Shown here piece after piece: positions 44,670 to 52,987 of a stretch of 64,000 nucleotides of DNA (within the stretch, counting starts at the first letter, position 1; every line of letters begins with the position of its first letter). Source of the stretch: JBLMZI01 sp050258755 (GTDB lineage Bacteria; Bacillota; Syntrophomonadia; Syntrophomonadales; DTU052). The notes under the pieces are model-generated. The model was given only the letters and a program-made list of their open reading frames with translations. It made no database searches and was not told the DNA's origin. Location: positions 310,001 to 374,000 of the forward strand of contig JBLMZI010000004.1 in the NCBI GenBank assembly GCA_050258755.1, written 5' to 3'. The translations under genes and the position numbers were made by a program.

Positions 44670-44687
44670 AGTGGGTTTCTACCCACT
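44670..44687 (-). promoter_or_regulatory. rimP leader hairpin (possible attenuator)
   Basis: AGTGGGT-AGAA-ACCCACT followed by TTTTTCTGTT on the minus strand lies 32 bases before the rimP start. It looks like a short intrinsic terminator and may control read-through into the operon. Confidence 0.55.
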
Positions 44688-44728
44688 CTTCGCGCGGAAG
44701 TATGTATGAACGACAAGTCACGGTAAGA

Positions 44729-44734
44729 GTATAC
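44729..44734 (-). promoter_or_regulatory. Candidate -10 element of the rimP operon
   Basis: TATACT on the minus strand. A TTGACG lies upstream but at only 14 bases spacing, so the -35 is uncertain. Confidence 0.35.
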
Positions 44735-44759
44735 CATATGGATTTGGCGTCAAGCAACC

Positions 44760-44971
44760 CCACGCCCTGATTTTCGACCTTCCGAAAGGATATCCGCCTT
44801 GAAGCGGTTCGGCGTCAGGCTGATATCGGCGGACCATCCCCATCATATCGCAAATTATCGGCCACCATCGAAGGATGAATGCGGTGGATTGTCTGAATCT
44901 GGAAGGCTGGTTCGGCGGTTGTCAGGTGTAAAAGCACCGCTTTCAGGAAAAACCATGAATGGTGATCGAAA
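44760..44971 (+). other. Non-coding region upstream of the permease
   Basis: I see no recognised riboswitch or clear promoter in these 212 bases. There are local hairpins (CCGC/GCGG near 44790) and a possible 18-codon leader ORF starting at 44879 after AAGG. Confidence 0.3.
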
Positions 44972-46471
44972 ATGCAAGTCTTTCGTCGAAAAGCCATCAC
45001 TCCCAAGGCCGAATCGAGTGAGTCCAACGGTCTGCCGAAGACCCTGGGGACCTGGGAATTAACCACGCTCGGCGTCGGCGCCATTATTGGCACCGGAATC
45101 TTTGTTCTGACCGGGATCGCCGCCGCCCGTTATGCCGGGCCCGGCGTCGTTCTTTCCTTCATCTTTTCAGGAACCGCCGCCATCCTCGCCGCACTGGTCT
45201 ATGCCGAAATGGCCTCAGCGGTTCCGCTGGCCGGCAGCGCCTACACCTACGCCTATGTCACGCTCGGGGAGTTGGTCGCCTGGCTGGTCGGATGGAACCT
45301 CGTGCTTGAGTATGCGGTTGCGGCCGGCGCCGTGGCCGTTGGATGGTCCGCCTATTTTTCAAGCTTAATGACCGCCGGCGGGGTTCATCTTCCGGCTGGC
45401 TTCATTAATTCGCCGCTCCAGGGCGGATATATCAATTTGCCGGCCTTTTTAATCCCCCTGGCCATTACCGCACTCCTCATCCGCGGCATTCAAAGCGGGG
45501 CCTTGTTTAATTCCCTGATCGTGGTGATCAAGCTGCTGGTTATCGGTATCTTTCTTTTCGTCGGTGTTACCCGGGTAAATCCCGCTAACTGGACTCCTTT
45601 CCTTCCTTTTGGATTGTCCGGCGCGCTGAAAGGCGCAGCGATCGTGTTTTTTGCCTACATCGGGTTTGATGCCATTTCCACAGCGGCTGAGGAAGTCAAA
45701 GATCCTCAGCGAAGTCTTCCCCGCGGCATTTTGCTTGCCCTGGGGCTGTCCACGGGTCTTTATATCTTCGTTTCTCTGGTACTGACCGGACTGGTTCCTT
45801 ACCCGTCCCTGAACAATGCCGCACCTGTGGCGCAGGCCCTGCTTATGGCCGGTGTGCGCTGGGGATCGCTGCTGGTTTCCGTCGGCGCGGTCGCCGGGCT
45901 GGCAAGCGTTCTGTTTGCTACGATTTTTGCCCAGAGTCGAATCTTCTTTGCGATGTCGCGGGATGGGCTGATTCCGCCATTGTTAGCCCGGATTCATCCG
46001 AAGTATCAAAGCCCGTATGTAATTACTGCATTAATCGGCTTGTTTGTCTCCCTGATCGGCGGTTTCGTACCGATCGGCTTGATTGCCGAATTAGCCAATA
46101 TTGGCACCCTGACTGCTTTTTTTACCACTTCCATTACAGTTCTTTTGCTTGAACGCATGATCCCCAAGGAGCAGCTCAGCTTTCGAGTGCCCTTTTCCCC
46201 ATATCTACCGATTGCCAGTGCGGCTATGTCCCTCCTGCTGGCCGTGAACCTGCCGCCGGTGACCTGGATTCGTTTCATCGTTTGGATCGGAATCGGCTTG
46301 CTCATTTACTGGCTTTATGGATACCGGCACAGCCATCTGCACGAACAGGCTGAGCAGTTTTACCCGGCACCTGCGCTGAAAAAGCTTCCCCCCGGCCAAG
46401 AAAAAAATGACCCCGGGCATGCCCGGGGCGAAAAAGATTGGGATAAGATGCTCAAACCCCGAAGGGGTTGA
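44972..46471 (+). CDS. APC-family amino-acid permease (cationic amino-acid transporter type)
   Basis: The 499-aa membrane protein has about twelve to thirteen hydrophobic helices. Family motifs include TTLGVGAIIGTGIFVLTG in helix 1 and FFAYIGFDAISTAAEEVKDPQRSLPRGI around helix 6, typical of the CAT/YfnA-like branch. It probably imports an amino acid by proton symport; the substrate is not readable. The ATG has no strong ribosome site (GGTGATC lies upstream). It is the only plus-strand gene in the 13.6-64 kb interval, inserted between rimP and polC. A minus-strand terminator overlaps its 3' end. Confidence 0.9.
   Translation: MQVFRRKAITPKAESSESNGLPKTLGTWELTTLGVGAIIGTGIFVLTGIAAARYAGPGVVLSFIFSGTAAILAALVYAEMASAVPLAGSAYTYAYVTLGELVAWLVGWNLVLEYAVAAGAVAVGWSAYFSSLMTAGGVHLPAGFINSPLQGGYINLPAFLIPLAITALLIRGIQSGALFNSLIVVIKLLVIGIFLFVGVTRVNPANWTPFLPFGLSGALKGAAIVFFAYIGFDAISTAAEEVKDPQRSLPRGILLALGLSTGLYIFVSLVLTGLVPYPSLNNAAPVAQALLMAGVRWGSLLVSVGAVAGLASVLFATIFAQSRIFFAMSRDGLIPPLLARIHPKYQSPYVITALIGLFVSLIGGFVPIGLIAELANIGTLTAFFTTSITVLLLERMIPKEQLSFRVPFSPYLPIASAAMSLLLAVNLPPVTWIRFIVWIGIGLLIYWLYGYRHSHLHEQAEQFYPAPALKKLPPGQEKNDPGHARGEKDWDKMLKPRRG
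46404..46428 (-). terminator. Minus-strand terminator inside the permease 3' end
   Basis: CCCCGGGC-AT-GCCCGGGG followed on the minus strand by TCATTTTTTT. It would stop transcripts leaving the tandem RNA region before they run antisense through the permease. Confidence 0.6.
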
Positions 46472-46475
46472 TTTA
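46455..46475 (+). terminator. Terminator of the permease gene
   Basis: AACCCC-GAA-GGGGTT ends two bases before the stop codon's last base and is followed by GATTTAAAAAT; a weak terminator. Confidence 0.45.
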
Positions 46476-46483
46476 AAAATAAA

Positions 46484-46630
46484 ACCGGATGCGGGCAAGA
46501 ATCCACATCCGGTGTACCACCGAACCAAGACTCCTTTCCGCAATGGGAGGCACAGCCGTTTCCCGCTGCACCCTAATCGTCCCCGTCCTCATAGTGTCAC
46601 CCTTAGACGGCGGGGCTCGGAGATACTTAT
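46484..46630 (-). ncRNA. Structured RNA candidate, copy A, with its own terminator
   Basis: Read on the minus strand, a closing stem CTCC/GGAG (46619-46622 with 46531-46534) encloses a variable stem (CCCCG/CGGGG) and a conserved block at 46545-46575 that folds as GGG-GCAGC...GCTG-TGC-CCC with a GGGAAACG loop. A terminator follows: ACCGGATG/CATCCGGT (46484-46513) with TTTTATTTTT. A hairpin CGGTG-GTA-CACCG (46510-46522) overlaps the terminator arm and could act as antiterminator. The conserved block is identical to copy B. The family is not recognised, and no minus-strand gene lies directly downstream. Confidence 0.6.
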
Positions 46631-46640
46631 TCAATTCCAT

Positions 46641-46800
46641 GAAAAAAGCCGGTTCCCGTATACGGAACCGGCTTCGAATGCAAATCACAAACGAATGGCC
46701 GCCTGCTCCTTTCCACACGGGAGGCACAGCCGTTTCCCGCTGCACCCTATCGGTTTTGGAGCCCTAGCCCTTGCCGTAGGCCCAAAAACTCGGAGAGACT
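46641..46800 (-). ncRNA. Structured RNA candidate, copy B, with its own terminator
   Basis: This has the same architecture as copy A. The closing stem is CTCC (46792-46795) with GGAG (46706-46709), and the conserved 31-base block is at 46719-46749. The variable stem differs in sequence but still pairs (TTTTGG/CCAAAA, with an inner CCTA/TAGG), which is covariation between copies. It is followed by a strong terminator GCCGGTTCC/GGAACCGGC (46648-46672) and TTTTTTC. Copy B lies 70 bases downstream of polC and about 20 bases upstream of copy A on the same strand. No clear promoter was found, so it may be read from polC. Confidence 0.6.
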
Positions 46801-46869
46801 TAAACTATTATGGTCAATTCTACACGATCCTCGGAATTCCCGCTATATCTTTTTCGATATTTTGGAAAA

Positions 46870-49800
46870 TCAGCCAAACAGGCTGAGTTGCGCGCTTTCA
46901 GGCAGTTCGCCCAGACACCCGGCGTTGCGCAGCATTTCGATCACAGCCTTGTTGACCTTGCCGCGCCGCTGCAGATCGTCGACCGATAAAAAGGCTTTTT
47001 CCTCCCGGGCAGCTACGATGTTTTTCGCAGCCGAGTCGCCCACCCCCTGCAAAGCCGAGAACGGCAGCAGCAAGCCATCCTCCAGAATCCGGAACCGGTC
47101 AGCTTCCGACTGTTCCAGATCCACCGGATAGAATTTGAACCCCCGGGAAACCATTTCCATGCCCAATTCCAGCACCGGAATCAGATTCTTCTCTTTGGGC
47201 GGGGCTTGATGGCCCATATCCTCGATTTCCTGGAGCCGGCGCACGATTTCATCATACCCGGCCACCATCGCCTGGTCGAAATCCCCGGCTCTGATCGAAA
47301 AGTACCCGGAATAGAAGGCCAGCGGGTAGTGAACCTTGAAGTAGGCAATTCGGAAACCCATCGTCACATATGCAACCGCATGGGCCTTCGGGAACATATA
47401 CTGTATCCGGTTGCAGGAGTTGATATACCATTCAGTGATGCCCTGTTCGCGCATCTGGGACTCTTGTTCGGGCGTCAGCTTCTTCCCTTTTCGGACCCGC
47501 TCCATGATGTCAAAGGACAATTTCTTTTCAAGCCCTTGATAAATCAGGTAGGTCATGATGTCATCGCGGGTTGCGATGACTTCGTTCAGCGTGGCGACCT
47601 GATTCCGGATCAAATCAGCGGCGTTGTTGGTCCAGACATCCGTCCCGTGGGACAAGCCGGAAATACGGACCAGTTCGGAAAACCGCTTTGGTTTGGTGGC
47701 TTCCAGCATTTGACGGACAAACCGCGTGCCGAATTCCGGTACCCCATAGGTGCCGACCACGGAGCGGATCTGTTCCGGGGACACGCCCAGTGATTCCACA
47801 CCCGAAAATAAAGCCAGCGTTGCCGGATCATTCAACGGCACCGTGTTGGCCGGGATTCCGGTCGCGTCTTCCAGCGCTTTGATCATGGTCGGATCGTCAT
47901 GCCCCAGCACGTCCAATTTGACCAGAACACCGCTCAACGCATGATAATCAAAGTGCGTGGTCGTGATTTCTGATTTGGCATCCTCAGCCGGCCGCTGCAG
48001 CGGTGTGAATTCATGGACGTCAATGTCAGGCGGCACAATCATCACACCGCCCGGGTGCTGTCCGGTGGTCCGTTTGATTCCGGTGATCCCCTTCACCAAT
48101 CGGTCGATCTCCGCCCTCCGGTAGCGTGCGCCAGCCGCTTCTTCATATTTTTTCACATATCCAAAGGCCGTTTTTTCCGCAACCGTTGCAATGGTACCGG
48201 CCCGGAAAACGTTTTCCTTACCATAATACTCTTCCACGAATTGATGGGCCCGGCTCTGGTAATCCCCTGAGAAATTCAAGTCAATATCCGGGTCCTTGTC
48301 CCCTTCAAAGCCGAGGAACGTCTCAAACGGAATGTCAAAACCGTCCTGAATCATCCCGCTTCCGCAGGTCGGACAATTTTTCGCGGGCATGTCCGGCCCG
48401 CATGCCTGGCTGCTGTCTTCAACAAACTCATTGTACCCGCAGGTGCACCGGTAGTGCGGCACCAACGGGTTGACCTCGGTAATCCCAAGCATGTGCGCGG
48501 CCAGGGACGATCCGACCGAACCCCGGGAACCCACGACATAGCCATCGCTGTTCGATTTTTTCACCAGCTCGTAGGCGACCAGATACAGTTCGCTGAAGCC
48601 ATGATGGGTGATCGAATACAGCTCCCGTTCAAGCCTTTTCGTCACGATTTCAGGGGTCGGATCGCCGTAGACCTGTCGCGCGCGTTCCCAGGTCAGGCTG
48701 GTTAGTTTCTCTGCTGCCCCTTCCAACTTGGGGAAAAAATGACCCTTGGGAACCGGGCGCAGCTCTTCGCAGCGCGCCGCCACGGCCTTGGGATTGGCCA
48801 CAACCACCTCATAGGCCGTTTCCGGGCCCAGGTATTCGAATTCCTGCAGCATTTCCTCAGTTGTGCGGTAATACAGCGGCGCCTGGCTTTCGGCATCTTC
48901 AAAGCCTTTACCGGCCTGGAGAATCCGCCGGTAGACTTCGTGCGCCGGCTCCAGAAAATGGACATCTCCGGTCCCCACTACCGGCTTTCCTTTTTCACGA
49001 CCCAAGGCTACGATTTTCCGGTTGATTTCCATCAGATCCTCGATCGAACCAAGGGAGCCATCCCGAACCAAAAATGCGTTATTTCCGAGAGGCTGTATTT
49101 CAAGATAATCGTAGAAATCGACGATTCGATGAATCTCAGCCTCAGACTCCCCTTCCAGCAAGGCCCGCATCAGTTCACCCCGTTCGCAGGCGGTGCCAAG
49201 CAGCAGGCCTTCCCGATACGCGATCAACTCGCTGCGCAGAATGCGCGGTGTCCGGTAAAAGTTGTTCAGATAAGATAAACTGATCAGTTTATACAGGTTT
49301 ATCAGGCCCTGCCGGTTCGTAGCCAGCAGGATAATGTGATATGAACGGCTTTGGCGCGCTTCATCGACCAGATAGCCTTCAAGACCGTATAGAATCCGGA
49401 CGCCGTGTTCCTTCCCTTTTGAAAATGCCTCCGGAAATGCCTGTACATTGCCATGGTCGGTAATGGCCAGGCATTCGTGCCCCATCCGGGCGGCGGTTTT
49501 AATCACTTCGCCAATATCGGTCAATCCGTCAAGGGTGCTCATATTGGTATGTAAATGGAGTTCGACCCGTTTCTCGTCGGCGTTATCCATGCGGATCCGG
49601 CCTTCGACCTTCTCGATCGCATCCCCGTACAGGATCACTTCCCGGTCGAAGTTGTCATAGCGCACACCGCCAAACACCTTCACCCAGGTGCCTTTAGGCA
49701 GCTGTTCGTCGTCAATCCGCTTCACAGCGATTGTATCCGAATAATCGGTTACGGAATAGGTAACCAATTTGCGGTTGCCCTTAATCTCCCGGACCTCAGT

Positions 49801-50475
49801 GTCGATAATCTCCCCTTCAATACAAAACCGCAGTCCCTCTTGAAGCTCGCCGATCGGTACCGGTACCATTTTGCTCAGGTCTTTCGCTTCCCGGCCATTC
49901 CCATTGCCGCCTTTGTATCCCGGTTTACGCACCGGCGTTTCAGCGGTCACCACATTGTTCTGCAGCGGCTGATGTTTAATAAAATGCTGGGCTTCAGGGG
50001 CGGCCGTGGCCGTCTCCCGGTGCCGCGCGCAGACCACAAAACGCATGTAGAATCGTTGATAGATCCATTGCTCGATTAAACCGCATAGATCATTCTCCAG
50101 TGCTTTTTCCCAATCGGCCTTCTGCTCAAAGACAACCGTCAAGCGCCCGCCTTCCGCCAACGGGAACGCCCCGTTCAGCAGACCGGCATACCGCTCGCCG
50201 AACATTTGCTGAATCTCTTCCCAGCAGTTTTCCAGAATCATCGCCAGGCAGTATTCCTGGTCTGCAGGCCGCACAAAAAACTCGACCCTTTGTAAACCAG
50301 GCACCTGCTCGGTCAGCTGGCGGCCGCATTGATCAAATCGTTCAGCTGGAACTGGCTCCGAAGCCGTAAAAAAGATCGCCCAGGATTGATCCGCCAGACG
50401 GATTTTCACCCGTTCCAGTTCAACCTCGCGATCGGTAAGTTCCTTTAAGAAATCGTTGAAACCAGACATGCTCAT
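46870..50475 (-). CDS. polC: DNA polymerase III alpha subunit, PolC type, lacking the internal exonuclease domain
   Basis: The protein is 1201 aa, whereas Bacillus PolC is about 1437. Order: N-terminal domain, OB fold (residues about 205-295), PHP domain from HLHTNMSTLDG (about 303), then directly from YGLEGYLVDEA to SRSYHIILLATN (about 372), where the roughly 190-residue DnaQ-like exonuclease is normally inserted. The polymerase core follows, with YVVGSRGSVGSSLAAHML, a four-cysteine zinc finger, DPDIDLNFSGD (about 728) and TTGQHPGGVMIVP. It ends with the clamp-binding motif QLSLF. All nine PHP metal ligands are present. ATG with AAGGTGG eight bases upstream was chosen over a TTG ten codons earlier. 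Confidence 0.96.
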   Translation of the reverse strand: MSMSGFNDFLKELTDREVELERVKIRLADQSWAIFFTASEPVPAERFDQCGRQLTEQVPGLQRVEFFVRPADQEYCLAMILENCWEEIQQMFGERYAGLLNGAFPLAEGGRLTVVFEQKADWEKALENDLCGLIEQWIYQRFYMRFVVCARHRETATAAPEAQHFIKHQPLQNNVVTAETPVRKPGYKGGNGNGREAKDLSKMVPVPIGELQEGLRFCIEGEIIDTEVREIKGNRKLVTYSVTDYSDTIAVKRIDDEQLPKGTWVKVFGGVRYDNFDREVILYGDAIEKVEGRIRMDNADEKRVELHLHTNMSTLDGLTDIGEVIKTAARMGHECLAITDHGNVQAFPEAFSKGKEHGVRILYGLEGYLVDEARQSRSYHIILLATNRQGLINLYKLISLSYLNNFYRTPRILRSELIAYREGLLLGTACERGELMRALLEGESEAEIHRIVDFYDYLEIQPLGNNAFLVRDGSLGSIEDLMEINRKIVALGREKGKPVVGTGDVHFLEPAHEVYRRILQAGKGFEDAESQAPLYYRTTEEMLQEFEYLGPETAYEVVVANPKAVAARCEELRPVPKGHFFPKLEGAAEKLTSLTWERARQVYGDPTPEIVTKRLERELYSITHHGFSELYLVAYELVKKSNSDGYVVGSRGSVGSSLAAHMLGITEVNPLVPHYRCTCGYNEFVEDSSQACGPDMPAKNCPTCGSGMIQDGFDIPFETFLGFEGDKDPDIDLNFSGDYQSRAHQFVEEYYGKENVFRAGTIATVAEKTAFGYVKKYEEAAGARYRRAEIDRLVKGITGIKRTTGQHPGGVMIVPPDIDVHEFTPLQRPAEDAKSEITTTHFDYHALSGVLVKLDVLGHDDPTMIKALEDATGIPANTVPLNDPATLALFSGVESLGVSPEQIRSVVGTYGVPEFGTRFVRQMLEATKPKRFSELVRISGLSHGTDVWTNNAADLIRNQVATLNEVIATRDDIMTYLIYQGLEKKLSFDIMERVRKGKKLTPEQESQMREQGITEWYINSCNRIQYMFPKAHAVAYVTMGFRIAYFKVHYPLAFYSGYFSIRAGDFDQAMVAGYDEIVRRLQEIEDMGHQAPPKEKNLIPVLELGMEMVSRGFKFYPVDLEQSEADRFRILEDGLLLPFSALQGVGDSAAKNIVAAREEKAFLSVDDLQRRGKVNKAVIEMLRNAGCLGELPESAQLSLFG

Positions 50476-50560
50476 ACGGTGTTCCACCTTTTCGTTCCGG
50501 TCCAAAGCGGTTTATCGAAGACGGCACCCGCCCTGATCCAGGGCCCGCCGGCCAGTCAGC

Positions 50561-51226
50561 TTAATTAATCCGTTCAATCCCACGGACGCCATCCACCTTG
50601 GACAGCGCTTCCACAACATGGCAGGCGTCAACGCCGGATGGCAGATCGGCCAGCAGCTCGATTTCCAGCATGCCGTCCGTCTGAGTCCGGGATAATTGGA
50701 TGTTCTTGATCAGCACTTCCATGTCGCCCAGGGCATGCCCAACCCGTCCAATCTGCCCCGGACGGTCCTCAACCTTCATGGAGAATGCTTTGTAGGATCG
50801 AAGCCCGGTGAACCGGTCTTCAAATTTCACGAAATAGATGAGCACCAATAGGATAAAGACGGTTGTCACAACGGCTGGAATGTACATGCCGGCGCCAACC
50901 GCAAGACCGATGCAGGCAACCGCCCATAAACCGGCAGCCGTGGTCAGCCCCCGGATCGTGGCGCCCTCCCGGATGATGGTTCCGGCTCCTAAAAAGCCGA
51001 TCCCACTGACAACCTGAGCCGCAATCCGTCCCGGGTCGGCGTTCACGGTTCCCCGGTACTGGTAATACATCTCGAGCGAGACAATCATGGCCAGCGCTGA
51101 TCCGACACAGACCAGCGTATAGGTGCGCAAGCCAGCGGGACGGCTGAGACTCTGCCGTTCCAGACCGATCAGTGCACCCAAAAAACAAGCCAATGCCAGA
51201 CGCAGGATGATTTCATATGTGTTCAC
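50561..51226 (-). CDS. MgtC/SapB family membrane protein
   Basis: The 221-aa protein has four to five N-terminal helices with the family motifs ALIGLERQSLSRPAGLRTYTLVC (in part) and SGIGFLGAGTIIREG, followed by a soluble ACT-like domain (FSMKVEDRPGQIGRVGHALG). The family is linked to magnesium limitation, but transport is not established. The GTG start has AGGAGG seven bases upstream. It is inserted between proS and polC. Confidence 0.92.
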   Translation of the reverse strand: MNTYEIILRLALACFLGALIGLERQSLSRPAGLRTYTLVCVGSALAMIVSLEMYYQYRGTVNADPGRIAAQVVSGIGFLGAGTIIREGATIRGLTTAAGLWAVACIGLAVGAGMYIPAVVTTVFILLVLIYFVKFEDRFTGLRSYKAFSMKVEDRPGQIGRVGHALGDMEVLIKNIQLSRTQTDGMLEIELLADLPSGVDACHVVEALSKVDGVRGIERIN

Positions 51227-51277
51227 GAGTTGGCCTCCTCGACCCCTGCCGATTTGTCAGAAAACCTTCGCTCTGCA

Positions 51278-52987
51278 CTATTTCGGGATTAATGTTAAGA
51301 TCATATCCTGAATCACTGGTTCCAGCCCTGCCAGATCGACCAGTTCGGCCTGCGCCTCCCAGCGTTTCTTCAGTTCGGCTTTACCCACTTTTAAATTTTT
51401 CGGTCCAATCGTGACCCGAAGAGGAATCCCGATCAGATCAGCGTCTTTAAACTTTACACCCGGCCGCTCGTCCCGGTCGTCGATCAAGGCTTCGATGCCC
51501 AGTTCCACAAGACGATTATAAAGCCCGAAAGCGGCGTCGCGCTGTTCCTGGTCATTGATGTTGACCGGCACAATGATGACCTGATAGGGTGCAATCGCCA
51601 TCGGCCAGATAATGCCGTCATCGTCGAAATTCTGTTCCACCGCCGAGGCCATGGTGCGGGACACCCCGATCCCGTAACAACCCATGATCATCGGTCTTTC
51701 TTTCCCCTGTTCATCCAGGAAGACCGCGTTTAAAGCCTTGGAGTATTTGATGCCAAGCTGAAAGATCTGTCCGACTTCAATGCCGCGCATATCCTTTAGG
51801 TGCCCTTCACAGCGCGGGCATTGATCGCCGGCGCCGGCATTGCGCAGATCCACATACGCGGTGGGCGCAAAGTCGCGGCCCGGCTGAACGTGAATCCGGT
51901 GACTGCCGGTCAGATTGGCGCCGCACACCGCATCAGCCATGAACGCCACTTCCAGATCGGCCAGCACTTGAACCGAAAGGCCGACTGGCCCCACGGATCC
52001 AACATCCGCGCCGCTGATCGACCGAACCGTCTCGTCAGTTGCCAGTGCGACATCATTTGCCCGTAAGTAGTTCTTCAGTTTGATTTCGTTCAGTTCGCGG
52101 TCACCGCGCACCAGTACCGCCACCGGCTTTTCATCGGCCAGGTAGATCAGGGTCTTAATGACCTGCTCCCCGGTCACCTTGAAGAACCGGGTCACATCGT
52201 CAACCGTGTGAACCCCAGGAGTTTCCACCGTCTCCATGGCCGCGCAGTCGTTTTGCGCCTTCTTTTCAGCGACACATTCGGCCTTTTCCTGGTTTGCCGC
52301 ATAGTCGCAGGTATCGCAATACACGATCACCGACTCACCATTCTGTGCCAAAACCGTGAACTCGTGGCTCCAGTTGCCGCCGATCGCGCCGCTGTCCGCT
52401 TCAACCACCCGGTAGTCCAGGCCGATCCGGTCGAAGACGCGCCGATAGGCTTTTTCCATGATTCGATAGGAACGTTCCATCCCTGCTTCGTCGACATCAA
52501 AGGAATACAGGTCTTTCATGATGAATTCGCGGCCCCGCATCAACCCGAATCGCGGCCGGATTTCGTCCCTGAACTTGTCCTGAATCTGATAAAGCAGCAA
52601 GGGCAAATCCCGGTAGGAGTGAACATCCCCAAGAACCAGCGAGGTGATGATTTCCTCATGGGTGGGCCCCAGGCAGAAATCGCGTCCGTGCCGGTCTTTC
52701 AAACGAAACATCTCGTCACCGTAAACACTCCAGCGCCCGGATTCCTCCCACAGTTCCCGGGGCTGCATGATCGGCAGGCCGACTTCCTGGCCGCCCGCCC
52801 GATCCATTTCCTCCCGGACGATCTGCATGATCTTTTTCAACACCCGGTAACCAGCCGGTAAATAAGTATAGACTCCACCGGCCGCCTTCCGGATCAATCC
52901 GGCGCGCATCAGCAGTTTATGACTGATGATCTCCGCATCGCTGGGATCCTCCCGCAGGGTGGGAATAAACAGTTGCGATGTTCTCAC
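51278..52987 (-). CDS. proS: Prolyl-tRNA synthetase
   Basis: The 569-aa class II synthetase has motif 1 region (LPAGYRVLKKIMQIVREEMD), motif 2 (FRDEIRPRFGLMRGREFIMKDLYSF, in part), the bacterial editing insertion domain (residues about 230-390, with KTLIYLADEKPVAVLVRGD), and motif 3 (GCYGIGVSRTMASAVEQ). The GTG start follows the ispG stop immediately. Confidence 0.97.
   Translation of the reverse strand: MRTSQLFIPTLREDPSDAEIISHKLLMRAGLIRKAAGGVYTYLPAGYRVLKKIMQIVREEMDRAGGQEVGLPIMQPRELWEESGRWSVYGDEMFRLKDRHGRDFCLGPTHEEIITSLVLGDVHSYRDLPLLLYQIQDKFRDEIRPRFGLMRGREFIMKDLYSFDVDEAGMERSYRIMEKAYRRVFDRIGLDYRVVEADSGAIGGNWSHEFTVLAQNGESVIVYCDTCDYAANQEKAECVAEKKAQNDCAAMETVETPGVHTVDDVTRFFKVTGEQVIKTLIYLADEKPVAVLVRGDRELNEIKLKNYLRANDVALATDETVRSISGADVGSVGPVGLSVQVLADLEVAFMADAVCGANLTGSHRIHVQPGRDFAPTAYVDLRNAGAGDQCPRCEGHLKDMRGIEVGQIFQLGIKYSKALNAVFLDEQGKERPMIMGCYGIGVSRTMASAVEQNFDDDGIIWPMAIAPYQVIIVPVNINDQEQRDAAFGLYNRLVELGIEALIDDRDERPGVKFKDADLIGIPLRVTIGPKNLKVGKAELKKRWEAQAELVDLAGLEPVIQDMILTLIPK

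Noticed and set aside
44879..44935. Possible 18-codon leader peptide before the permease
   Set aside because: The start has only a weak AAGG site, no run of a single amino acid codon and no clear attenuator afterwards, so it is not called as a gene.
46510..46522. GGTGGTAC-like string in copy A suggesting a T-box
   Set aside because: It is a simple CGGTG/CACCG hairpin; the full T-box consensus, stem I features and a downstream gene are missing.
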